A stretch of DNA of 64,000 nt. It comes from Streptomyces sp. NBC_01275. GTDB lineage: Bacteria > Actinomycetota > Actinomycetes > Streptomycetales > Streptomycetaceae. Below are positions 8,134 to 16,939 of this stretch, piece by piece. The notes below the pieces were generated by a model. The model made no database searches. It was not told where the DNA came from and saw only the letters and a program-made list of their open reading frames with translations. Each line of letters opens with the position of its first letter. Within the stretch, counting starts at the first letter, position 1. A program made the position numbers and the translations under genes. Location of the stretch: NCBI RefSeq assembly GCF_026340655.1, contig NZ_JAPEOZ010000001.1, positions 7,998,001-8,062,000 of the forward strand. Reading direction: 5' to 3'.

Positions 8134-9013
8134 GCGACTACCTCTCCAGCTCGGGTACCGCGACCCTACCCAGCCGTCCAGCGCGCATCGAAGTCGGTAG
8201 CTACCGGTGAAGGCGGGCGGGACTCAACCAGCGACCTGGACCACTGAGACAGGCAGCAGGCCATTCAAACGCTTGGCGACCTGAACGCGTGGACCGCATA
8301 GGTGCGTGACCTCACCGGGGTGTTGTGTCGTCCGTTGGGCTTCGTACTGACCGCAAGGCAGGCCGGCGAGCCCCTGACTTCCGAGGGCGACAGCGCGTCG
8401 GCGGGTGCCTAGCGGAGAGCGAGCGGCGGCCCGGACGAGGTCGGCCGATAGGGCGAATTCTTTCCGTGTCCTCAGGCTGACTCGGCATTTCGCCCATGGC
8501 AGACGAGAAAGGGGCTCGAAGGACTGGAACCCTCTCCGGGTGTATGTCAACGTACAACACCTCGGAAGTGCGAGGCCGGTAAGCGACCCGCCTGGAGATC
8601 CGATGAGGAGCATTTCCGCCGATGCGCGTCCTCCGATCAGTCCGGCCGACCGCCCCTGTCCGCTTACTCTTTGTGCGATACACGGTGGACCGTTCATGCC
8701 GGATCCACATACGGGGGCGGATCGATTGGCGTCGAGGCTGGCAGTCGGGGCGAGCCTCTTTTCGGAGCGCGAGCGCAACATAGACCAAGATTGCCGGTTA
8801 GCCAAACCGGCGATCGTCGCGACCATTGAGCAGGTCCGCATTTGGCTGTACTTGGCAATGGAGCCGTAGCGGACACAGAAGAAGGCAGCGCTCCCCAAAC
8901 CCCCGGGGAGGGAGAGGAGGAGCATCGGCTACCGCAGCGGTGATACCCGCGGCACCCTTCGCTGAAGCGCAGCGGCCCCTCCGCCCGCGTGCAGTTTCCA
9001 CACCTCAAGGAGA
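8134..9013. other. 880-bp region without a convincing gene, lower GC, upstream of integrase
   Basis: Both strands carry open frames here (for example 8405-8869 plus and 8224-8925 minus), but none has the third-position G/C bias of the neighbours, a good ribosome site or a recognisable motif. Two hairpin-capable inverted repeats are present: GCCGGTT at 8793-8799 with AACCGGC at 8805-8811, and CTCCCC at 8891-8896 with GGGGAG at 8905-8910. The region is AT-richer than the chromosome around it. It may hold recombinase-binding or attachment sequences, or decayed genes of an integrated element. No tRNA fragment was recognised. Confidence 0.5.
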
Positions 9014-10219
9014 GTGAGTACTCTGTCCGATCCCATCAAGAAACTTCCACCGAACTCGAAGGGGAAGGTTCGATACCGGTTTGTTGTCGACGCAGGAATC
9101 GACCCCGATACTGGTAAGCGTAAGCAGTTGAGGCGCACCTTCGACTCGTTGAAGGAAGCTAGGGCTGAGTACGCGAACATAACTAACCGGCGGCATGATG
9201 GGTCGCTTGTGCCGCCCAACAAGATCACCGTGAATGAGTGGCTCGACCGATGGCTGGCCATGAAAGCGGAGGATCTCGAAGAAACCACCATCTACAACTA
9301 CGGGATTACCCTGGACCGAGTTCGGGGGAGGCTCGGCAATATCCGTCTCCAGGACCTTACTGAAGAGCACGTGGAAGATTGGAGGGACTGGGCGCTGGCG
9401 CATGGCCGCGTGCGTGGTAAAAGGGCCGGGACGCCACTCAGTGTCACGAGTGTGGATATGAGCCTCGCTCGGCTGAAGGAAGCGCTGGGGAGAGCCGTTA
9501 CCCGGCGGTTGGTGTACGTCAATGTCGCTGCGCACGTGACCATTCCCCGGAGAGCGCGCAAGGATGAACGGAAGACTAAAGAGGAGGTGCCGCCCTGGAA
9601 CGTCCAGGAGGTTCAGAAATTCATCCATGGAATTAGGGGTGAGCGTCTCTATGCTGCGCTTCTTCTTTCGCTGATGGGGCTTCGTCCAGCTGAAGTCTGC
9701 GGCCTCCGGTGGGAAGACGTTGACTTGGAGAACGCCACGATCGTCATTGCCAACACGCGCACGATGATGGGCAACCGGTACGTGGTGGAGAAGGACACCA
9801 AGTCTCTTGCGGGTGAGCGGGACCTGCCGCTGCCGGCGCTGGTGCTGGGAGCCCTCAAGGCATTCCGGGCTCTCCAAGCCGAGGAGAGGCTCGCTCTGGG
9901 GGAGGCGTACACGGTGTCGGGCTACGTGCTGGCGCATGAGACGGGCGACGCCTTCACGATCAAGCAACTCCGCCGACGCGCGTACCGGCTTATGGAGCTT
10001 CTCGGGCTCCGTCGCGTCAGGCTCTACGACGCACGCTCGTCGTGCTTCACCTTCCTGGCCAACAACGGCGTCCCGGACCACATCCTCGCGCGATGGGCCG
10101 GACATACGAACGTAAAGACGACCAAGCGGTGGTACGTCAAGCCGGATGTAGAAGATCTTCGCGGAGCCGCCACCACTTGGGATGGCCTGCACGGGGGTGC
10201 GGCAGAGGGGCAAGAGTGA
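9014..10219 (+). CDS. Tyrosine recombinase / site-specific integrase
   Basis: 401 residues. The N-terminal half has an arm-type DNA-binding region (GKVRYRFVVDAGIDPDTGKR) and a SAM-like core-binding domain (TVNEWLDRWLAMKAEDLEET). The catalytic half shows ALLLSLMGLRPAEVCGLRWE with the first catalytic Arg, then RLYDARSSCFTF, LARWAGHTNVKTTKRWYV with the W/H box and the tyrosine nucleophile. In box II the usual His of HxxR is Tyr (YDAR), which I believe some actinomycete integrases share. The GTG start is only 1 nt from AAGGAG, so initiation may occur elsewhere, such as a CTG at 9023. No excisionase, replication or transfer genes are nearby, so this is an integrase remnant or a minimal island. GC content is lower than the flanks. 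Confidence 0.85.
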   Translation: MSTLSDPIKKLPPNSKGKVRYRFVVDAGIDPDTGKRKQLRRTFDSLKEARAEYANITNRRHDGSLVPPNKITVNEWLDRWLAMKAEDLEETTIYNYGITLDRVRGRLGNIRLQDLTEEHVEDWRDWALAHGRVRGKRAGTPLSVTSVDMSLARLKEALGRAVTRRLVYVNVAAHVTIPRRARKDERKTKEEVPPWNVQEVQKFIHGIRGERLYAALLLSLMGLRPAEVCGLRWEDVDLENATIVIANTRTMMGNRYVVEKDTKSLAGERDLPLPALVLGALKAFRALQAEERLALGEAYTVSGYVLAHETGDAFTIKQLRRRAYRLMELLGLRRVRLYDARSSCFTFLANNGVPDHILARWAGHTNVKTTKRWYVKPDVEDLRGAATTWDGLHGGAAEGQE

Positions 10220-10676
10220 GCCACGCGGACTATGAGCCGAGCGACTTGCGCGCCGTATGGCCTGCAGGAATGGGGCGAGGGGGCTTCGGAGACCGTTTGC
10301 TGGTTTTGGACCGGTGGCTGTAGCTGAGAGCATCCGGCTACGGCCAAGCCTTCTACCAAGCGTTCACCGTGTGGTGTTTAAGCTGCTGTTGGGCGGGATT
10401 TCGGAAGGTTTCCAGGTGGATCACGCCGAGCCTCGTTCGTGCCACCACACTCGATGCTGCTTCCTGAACCGTCTGGAGGCCGTGATCAAAGAGGAAAGCG
10501 TCGCTCGTAGCGACTGAAGGAGGGCACTCGCCCGGAGGGCCCACTGCCGACACGGCCACGAGTACATGCCGGAGAATGTATACCTGGGTTCTCGTTGGCA
10601 GGACCGGAGCGGGGCAAGGCCCGCTAGGTCCACCCCGGCGATGTGACATCTCGTGACAGATGAGAGGCTCAGACGG
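10220..10676. other. 457-bp intergenic region downstream of integrase, no gene seen
   Basis: This stretch continues the lower-GC character of the integrase region up to the pca-type gene. No frame has supporting motifs, no tRNA-like cloverleaf was recognised, and no clear direct repeat matching the other side of the integrase was found by eye. The 3' boundary of any inserted element probably lies here, because normal high-GC coding sequence resumes at about 10,680. Confidence 0.45.
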
Positions 10677-11978
10677 GTGAGCGAGACACCACCGAACACC
10701 CTGCAATACCGCTTTGACGGGCCAGAAGACGCACCTGTCCTGATCCTGGGTCCCTCCCTGGGTACCACATGGCACATGTGGGACCGTCAGGTCCCCGAGC
10801 TGGCCCAGCAGTGGCGGGTCTTCCGGTTCGACCTGCCCGGCCACGGCGGAGCCCACGCCTACGCGGTGGGCTCCGTGTCCGACCTGGCCGAACGGCTGCT
10901 CGCCACCCTCGACGGGCTCGGCGTGCAGCGCTTCGGCTACGCGGGCTGCGCCCTCGGCGGGGCGGTCGGCGTCGAGCTGGCCCTGCGCCGCCCCGAGCGC
11001 GTCGCCTCGCTGGCGCTGATCGCCGCCTCCCCGCGGTTCGGAACCGCGGACGAGTTCCGCCAGCGGGGCGTGATCGTGCGGACGAACGGCCTCGACCCCA
11101 TCGCCCGCACCTCGCCCGACCGCTGGTTCACCAGCGGGTTCGCGGCCGCGCAGCCCGCGATCACCGAGTGGGCGGTGCAGATGGTGCGCACCACCGACCC
11201 CGGCTGCTACATCGCGGCCTGCGAGGCGCTCGCCGCGTTCGACGTGCGCGCCGAACTCGGCCTGATCGGCGTGCCGACGCTGGTCCTCGTCGGCTCGGAC
11301 GACCAGGTCACCGGCCCCGCCGAGGCGCGGACGCTGGTCGCCGGGATCCCGGACGCCCGCCTCGCCGTCGTGCCCGGAGCCTCGCACCTGGTGCCGGTGG
11401 AGCAGCCCGCGGCCGTCACCGACCTGCTGGTCCGGCACTTCTCCACCGCCTGGCAGCCCGCCGTCGACTCCGGCACCGGGCAGACGGCCGTCCCGGGCAT
11501 CCCCGTCCGGGCGGTCCTCGCCGCGCCCCCGCAGCCCGTGGCCATCGCGGAGATCGCGCCCGCCCCCGTCCTGGAGCCCCCGCAGGTCATGGGTCGTCCC
11601 GACCCCTACGACACCGGGCTGAAGGTGCGCCGCGAGGTGCTCGGCGACGCGCACGTGGACCGGGCGCTGTCGCAGGCCGACGACTTCTCGGGGGACTTCC
11701 AGGAGTTCATCACCCGCTACGCCTGGGGCGAGATCTGGGACCGCCCCGGCCTCGACCGGCGCTCCCGCTCCTGTGTCACGCTCACCGCGCTGGTCGCCGG
11801 CGGTCACCTCGACGAGCTCGCCTTCCACACCCGCGCCGCCCTGCGCAACGGTCTGACCCCGGACGAGATCAAGGAGGTGCTGCTGCAGGCGGCCGTCTAC
11901 TGCGGCGTACCGGCGGCGAACAGCGCGTTCCGGGTGGCGCAGCAGATCATCCGGGAGGAGACGACTCCCACGGAGTGA
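10677..11978 (+). CDS. Fused 3-oxoadipate enol-lactonase / 4-carboxymuconolactone decarboxylase-like protein
   Basis: 433 residues from the GTG at 10677, preferred over a GTG at 10653 because GAGAGG lies 9 nt upstream. Residues about 1-255 are an alpha/beta hydrolase (PVLILGPSLGTTWHMWDRQV, FDLPGHGGAH, an Asp region LVLVGSDDQV and a His region PGASHLVPVEQP). A proline-rich linker follows, then a carboxymuconolactone decarboxylase domain (AWGEIWDRPGLDRRSRSCVT, LAFHTRAALRNGLTPDEIKE). This is the PcaD-PcaC (PcaL) fusion of the beta-ketoadipate pathway. The nucleophile elbow reads GCALGG, with Ala92 where the catalytic Ser is expected. No other pca genes are near. Confidence 0.8.
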   Translation: MSETPPNTLQYRFDGPEDAPVLILGPSLGTTWHMWDRQVPELAQQWRVFRFDLPGHGGAHAYAVGSVSDLAERLLATLDGLGVQRFGYAGCALGGAVGVELALRRPERVASLALIAASPRFGTADEFRQRGVIVRTNGLDPIARTSPDRWFTSGFAAAQPAITEWAVQMVRTTDPGCYIAACEALAAFDVRAELGLIGVPTLVLVGSDDQVTGPAEARTLVAGIPDARLAVVPGASHLVPVEQPAAVTDLLVRHFSTAWQPAVDSGTGQTAVPGIPVRAVLAAPPQPVAIAEIAPAPVLEPPQVMGRPDPYDTGLKVRREVLGDAHVDRALSQADDFSGDFQEFITRYAWGEIWDRPGLDRRSRSCVTLTALVAGGHLDELAFHTRAALRNGLTPDEIKEVLLQAAVYCGVPAANSAFRVAQQIIREETTPTE

Positions 11979-12048
11979 GGGCCGGCCTGGTAGCGAAACC
12001 ACCCGGCTGAGCCGTCCGCGCACCGGGCGCGGACGGCAGGATGGACCC

Positions 12049-12684
12049 ATGAAGCTCACGAAGAAGTCGCACGCCTGCATCCGTCTCGAGAAGGACGGCC
12101 GGACACTCGTCATCGACCCGGGCGCCTTCACCGAGGAGGACGCCACGCTCGGCGCGGACGCGATCCTGGTCACGCACGAGCACCTCGACCACTTCAGCGA
12201 GGAGCGGCTGCGGGCGGGTCTCGAGGCGAACCCCGCGGCCGAGATCTGGACGCTGAGGTCGGTCGCGGAGAAGATCTCCGCCGCCTTCCCCGGCCGCGTC
12301 CACACCGTCGGCCACGGCGACGCCTTCACCGCCGCGGGCTTCGACGTCCAGGTCCACGGCGAACTGCACGCGGTCATCCACCCGGACATCCCGCGCATCA
12401 CCAACGTCGGCTACCTCGTCGACGACGGCCGCGTCTTCCACCCCGGCGACGCCCTCACCGTCCCCGACCACGCCGTCGAGACGCTGATGCTCCCGGTCAT
12501 GGCCCCCTGGAGCAAGATCTCCGAGGTCATCGACTACGTCCGCGAACTCAAGCCCCAGCGCGCCTACGACATCCACGACGCCCTCCTCACCGACCTCGCC
12601 CGCCCGATCTACGACCACCAGATCGGCGCCCTCGGCGGCGCGGAGCACCTGCGGCTGGCGCCGGGGGAGGCCACGGTCCTGTGA
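12049..12684 (+). CDS. MBL-fold metallo-hydrolase
   Basis: 211 residues. A metallo-beta-lactamase-type metal site is clear: THEHLDH at residues 42-48 (His43, His45, Asp47, His48), an early SHACI, further His residues in VHGELHAVIHPDIP, and FHPGD late. The family is related to the UlaG/YcjY-like group of L-ascorbate-phosphate lactonase-type enzymes and is broad, so substrate cannot be assigned. The protein is soluble with no signal peptide. It lies between the pca-type fusion and exonuclease III, all on the plus strand with 70-bp and 38-bp gaps. CAGGAT lies 6 nt before the ATG with no ribosome site, so the transcript may be leaderless. Confidence 0.8.
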   Translation: MKLTKKSHACIRLEKDGRTLVIDPGAFTEEDATLGADAILVTHEHLDHFSEERLRAGLEANPAAEIWTLRSVAEKISAAFPGRVHTVGHGDAFTAAGFDVQVHGELHAVIHPDIPRITNVGYLVDDGRVFHPGDALTVPDHAVETLMLPVMAPWSKISEVIDYVRELKPQRAYDIHDALLTDLARPIYDHQIGALGGAEHLRLAPGEATVL

Positions 12685-12709
12685 GTGTCTGACTGTCAGA
12701 GGCGCCCGG

Positions 12710-12722
12710 TAGGTTGTGAGGC
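12710..12722 (+). promoter_or_regulatory. Candidate leaderless promoter of exonuclease III gene
   Basis: TAGGTT at 12710-12715 fits the actinobacterial TAnnnT -10 box and is followed by exactly 7 nt before the ATG at 12723, so transcription would start at or next to the start codon. No ribosome-binding site is present. A small inverted repeat CTGAC-T-GTCAG lies at 12689-12699 in the -35 area. Confidence 0.45.
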
Positions 12723-13502
12723 ATGCGCATCGCGACCTGGAACGTGAACTCGATCACCGCCCGTCTCCCGAGGCTCCTGGCCTGGCTGGAGAGCAGCGGC
12801 ACCGACGTGCTCTGCCTGCAGGAGGCCAAGGTCGCCGAGGCCCAGTTCCCGGTCGACCAGCTGCGCGAGCTGGGCTACGAGTCGGCGGTCCACGCGACCG
12901 GCCGGTGGAACGGTGTGGCGGTGCTCTCCCGCGTGGGCCTGGCGGACGTCGTCAAGGGCCTGCCAGGCGACCCCGGCTACGAGGGCGCCCAGGAGCCCCG
13001 CGCGATCTCCGCGACCTGCGGCCCGGTGCGCGTCTGGTCGGTGTACGTGCCCAACGGCCGGGAGGTCGACCACCCGCACTACGCCTACAAGCTCCAGTGG
13101 TTCGAGGCCCTCAAGGCCGCCGTCGCCGGGGACGCGACCGGCAGCCGCCCCTTCGCGGTCCTGGGCGACTACAACGTCGCCCCGACCGACGACGACGTCT
13201 TCGACACGGCCGCCTTCGAGGGCCTCACCCATGTCACCCCCGCCGAGCGCGCCGCCCTGACGTCTCTGCGCGAGGCGGGCCTGTCCGACGTCGTGCCGCG
13301 CCCCCTGAAGTACGACCACCCGTACACGTACTGGGACTACCGCCAGCTCGCCTTCCCCAAGAACCGCGGCATGCGCATCGACCTGGTCTACGGCAACGAG
13401 CCGTTCGCCAAGGCGGTCGAGGACTCCTACGTCGACCGCGAGGAGCGCAAGGGCAAGGGCGCCTCCGACCACGCACCGGTCGTCGTCGACCTGGACGTAT
13501 AG
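12723..13502 (+). CDS. xthA: Exodeoxyribonuclease III (AP endonuclease family)
   Basis: 259 residues, normal for the family. All endonuclease/exonuclease/phosphatase signatures are present: MRIATWNVNSI (Asn7), LCLQEAKV with the metal-binding Glu34, VYVPNGREVDHPHYAYK, the catalytic block LGDYNVAPTDDD, and the terminal SDHAPVVVDLDV with catalytic Asp/His at 249-250. It cleaves 5' of abasic sites and has 3'-5' exonuclease activity in base excision repair. The start is fixed by the family N-terminus and a candidate leaderless promoter. Confident call. Confidence 0.93.
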   Translation: MRIATWNVNSITARLPRLLAWLESSGTDVLCLQEAKVAEAQFPVDQLRELGYESAVHATGRWNGVAVLSRVGLADVVKGLPGDPGYEGAQEPRAISATCGPVRVWSVYVPNGREVDHPHYAYKLQWFEALKAAVAGDATGSRPFAVLGDYNVAPTDDDVFDTAAFEGLTHVTPAERAALTSLREAGLSDVVPRPLKYDHPYTYWDYRQLAFPKNRGMRIDLVYGNEPFAKAVEDSYVDREERKGKGASDHAPVVVDLDV

Positions 13503-13536
13503 CCCTCAGCAGCCCTCACCGCTCCGCGGACGGTCC

Positions 13537-15375
13537 TCACAACAGCTTCAGGTCGACCGCCTGCGCGAGGGCCGCGTACCCCGCGTCCCCGGGATGCAGA
13601 TGGTCCCCGCTGTCGTACGCGGGCAGCAGGCGGGCGGGGGCCGCGGGGTCGCGCAGGGCGCGGTCGAAGTCGAGGACGCCGTCGAAGGCGTCGGCTTCCC
13701 GGATCCAGGCGTTCACCACGGCCCGCTCGGCCTCCACCGCCGCCGTGCACCGCGTGGCGCCCCCGCACGGCAGCAGCGTCGCCCCGAGCACCCGCACCCC
13801 GCGCTCCCGGGCCCGCACGGCGATCTCCCGCAGCCCCTCGATCACCCGCGCCGCCTGCGTCCCGTCCCCCAGATCGTTGATGCCCTCGAACACGACCAGC
13901 GTGCGCACCCCGGTCCGCGCGAACACGTCACGGTCGAGCCGGTGCACCGCGCTCACCCCGGCCAGATCCTTCGAGACCCCGTCACCGGGATAGCGGTCGG
14001 CGACGACCCGGTTCCCCGAGATCCCCACGTTGAGCACGCCGTAGCGCGGCACCGCGTCCTGTCGGCGCAGCCGGGCGGCCAGCGCGTCCGGCCACCGCCG
14101 GTTCGCGTCCGTCGTCGACCGGGACCCGTCGGTGATCGAGTCCCCGAGCAGCGCCACCGCCCCGACGCCGTCGCCCACGTCCACTCCGGTCAGCAGCGGC
14201 CAGCTCGTCACCGTCGAGGTGTACGCCGTCCCGCCCGCGTCCGCCGTATGGTCGCCAGGCTCGCTGACGTACGACCGCTGCACCGCGAGCCCGTGCACGG
14301 GCGCCGAGGCCACCGTGCCGGGGAGGTGGAAGCTCACCAGCAGATCGGCGCCCGCGGGCACCGCGAAGGCCAGCGGATCACTGACCGCCTGCGCCCCCGC
14401 GGGCACCTCGACGCCCGCCGCGCCCCCGAAGGACAGCGGCACGGGCGTGCCGTGCGCCGCCGCGCCGCCGTGAGCCCGCCGCCGTGGCACGCCCCGCGCC
14501 CCCGCAGGCGTCCCCGCGGCTGCCTCCGGGCCCGGGGCCGCCCGCACCGCCACCGTCGCACCGCCGATACGCAGCGGAGCGGAGGCGAAAGCGTTCTCGA
14601 ACCGCAGGCGCACCCGCGGACCGCCCGCCGACGTGTGCACCACCAGGCGCAGCGTCCGGTCGGTCCACGGCCCCACGGCCGGATGCCCGGACGTCGCCGT
14701 CGCCCAGCTCCCGGTCCACCCCGGCGGCGCCGCGCTGCGCCGGGAGAGCGCGAACACGTGCAGGTCCGGGGCCACGGGGAGCCGTACCGAGGCGATCTCG
14801 CGGCTCCGCGCGAGCGGGACCGTCACGACGTACAGGCGGGCCTTCTCGGTGAGTTGGCCGGCGGGGGTGGTGATGTGCGGCAGGGCGAGCGCCCGGGTGG
14901 CGAGGGGGCCGGTGCGCCAGTCCGGGGCGGTCAGCCGGTAGGGGGAGCGGGAGCCGTCGGTGTACTGAACGGTTCCCGGGCCGCCGGCTTCGGCGCCGCC
15001 GGTGCTCGTGACCAGGAAGGCGAGGGCGTCGCCCCGGCCGGCGAGGCGGACGGACTGTCCGGCGGCGCGCACGTTGTCGGGGACGCCCGGCGCGCGGCGC
15101 GGCCAGCGCAGCCGGGCGCCCTGCACGGTCGGCGCCCGGCCCGGCGTCCAGCCCGCCGCCGTGAGGTCCCGCGCCGACAGCGAGGCGCCCGTGCCGTCCA
15201 GGTCCGCGGTCCCCGGACGGGCGTCGTCGCCGACGGCCGTGTTGTCGTAGAGCGCCTCCAGCGGGAGCGGTCCGGCGGCCCGCGCGGGCGGGGGCGCGAG
15301 GAACGGCGCGAGCAGGACGATCGGGACCATCAGGAAGGGGCCCACCCCGGGGAGACCCCGGACACCTCGGCGCAC
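13537..15375 (-). CDS. Secreted SGNH/GDSL hydrolase
   Basis: 612 residues; GTG at 15375 behind GGAGGAG with 7-nt spacing. Residues 1-35 form a Sec-type signal peptide ending in PPPARAAGP. The first 370 residues are beta-rich and not clearly assigned. The catalytic SGNH domain occupies the C-terminal third: VALLGDSITDGSRS with the nucleophile at Ser413, an Asn block FEGINDLGDGTQ, and YDSGDHLHPGDAGYAALAQA with the catalytic Asp and His. Such extracellular enzymes deacylate polysaccharides, lipids or peptidoglycan-linked substrates. It converges with exonuclease III. Hydrolase call is firm; substrate unknown. Confidence 0.85.
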   Translation of the reverse strand: MRRGVRGLPGVGPFLMVPIVLLAPFLAPPPARAAGPLPLEALYDNTAVGDDARPGTADLDGTGASLSARDLTAAGWTPGRAPTVQGARLRWPRRAPGVPDNVRAAGQSVRLAGRGDALAFLVTSTGGAEAGGPGTVQYTDGSRSPYRLTAPDWRTGPLATRALALPHITTPAGQLTEKARLYVVTVPLARSREIASVRLPVAPDLHVFALSRRSAAPPGWTGSWATATSGHPAVGPWTDRTLRLVVHTSAGGPRVRLRFENAFASAPLRIGGATVAVRAAPGPEAAAGTPAGARGVPRRRAHGGAAAHGTPVPLSFGGAAGVEVPAGAQAVSDPLAFAVPAGADLLVSFHLPGTVASAPVHGLAVQRSYVSEPGDHTADAGGTAYTSTVTSWPLLTGVDVGDGVGAVALLGDSITDGSRSTTDANRRWPDALAARLRRQDAVPRYGVLNVGISGNRVVADRYPGDGVSKDLAGVSAVHRLDRDVFARTGVRTLVVFEGINDLGDGTQAARVIEGLREIAVRARERGVRVLGATLLPCGGATRCTAAVEAERAVVNAWIREADAFDGVLDFDRALRDPAAPARLLPAYDSGDHLHPGDAGYAALAQAVDLKLL

Positions 15376-15541
15376 GTACCGACTCCTCCCGCACCGGCCG
15401 ATGATCAGCAGCGTCTCGCGACGCTAGGGAGCCGGAACGCGCCGGTCAACGCGCCATGCGCGGCGGGCGCGGACATTCGACCGGAAGCGCTTGCCCGCGC
15501 GCCTGTGGTGCGCACGTCGGTGCGAATGTCACGCTGGGCTT

Positions 15542-15961
15542 ATGAACATCCCTTTCCTGGGCAACAAGCGCAAGAAGCACGGTGAAGCGGTGCTGACCGC
15601 GGACCCCGAGGGGGTGGCCGCACTCCTCTCCGAATGCGAGCTGCTGCGTTCCCAGGCGGCCCTGACGGGGATCCGACTCGACGACACCGCCGCCTCGTTG
15701 GAGGCGCTGGACCAGCTGCTGCCGCGCTGGCGCGACGACGAGGAGATCCTGCCCTGGCTCGGCAACGACGCCGGCCTCTACCTGGGCACGGTCATCGTGC
15801 GCAGCGTGCCCGGCGCCGTCTGGGAGGTCTGGCCGGGCGGGCAGCCGGTCGTCCGGCTGGCGTCCGGCCGGGAGTTCGACGTCGTGACGGCCGGGCACGA
15901 ATGGGCCGCGAACGGCGTTCCCGAGCTGTCCCAGCTGTACGGCGAGGTCGCCGAGGCCTGA
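15542..15961 (+). CDS. DUF6278 family protein
   Basis: 139 residues from the ATG at 15542 (MNIPFLGNKRKKHGEAVLTA). The sequence is soluble, acidic and compact, with SLEALDQLLPRWRDDEEILP and LGNDAGLYLGTVIVRSVPGA as its best features, a pattern I associate with the Streptomyces DUF6278 proteins. No catalytic motif is seen and the role is unknown. An upstream in-frame start at 15491 would place unlikely sequence before the conserved part. It lies between the SGNH hydrolase (divergent) and the ABC ATPase downstream. Confidence 0.7.
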   Translation: MNIPFLGNKRKKHGEAVLTADPEGVAALLSECELLRSQAALTGIRLDDTAASLEALDQLLPRWRDDEEILPWLGNDAGLYLGTVIVRSVPGAVWEVWPGGQPVVRLASGREFDVVTAGHEWAANGVPELSQLYGEVAEA

Positions 15962-16112
15962 GCGCCGATCTGAGCGCCGGCCTGGGAACATGGGCGCGAA
16001 TGCCCCGTAAATACGGCTAATGCCCTGAAAGTGCGTGTCGGGCCTTCACGTCAGCCTTATGTGGATAGTTTGCGGCAACCACGACACAGCTGAGAAGTGA
16101 GTAGGGCTGCGA

Positions 16113-16856
<744 letters not shown>

Positions 16857-16939
16857 GCGACGGGTGTGCGACCCTGGGACCCTGGGTTTTCCCGGGGGCG
16901 GCAGTCACGGAGCCGTACCCGCCCGGCAGCGGCCGGAGA

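Noticed and set aside
8405..8869. A 154-residue plus-strand frame upstream of the integrase
   Set aside because: No third-position bias, no ribosome site and no recognisable motif; treated as non-coding.
8134..10676. A tRNA gene or tRNA 3' fragment as integration target
   Set aside because: No T-loop GTTCGAnTC-type sequence with a matching acceptor stem was recognised on either strand.
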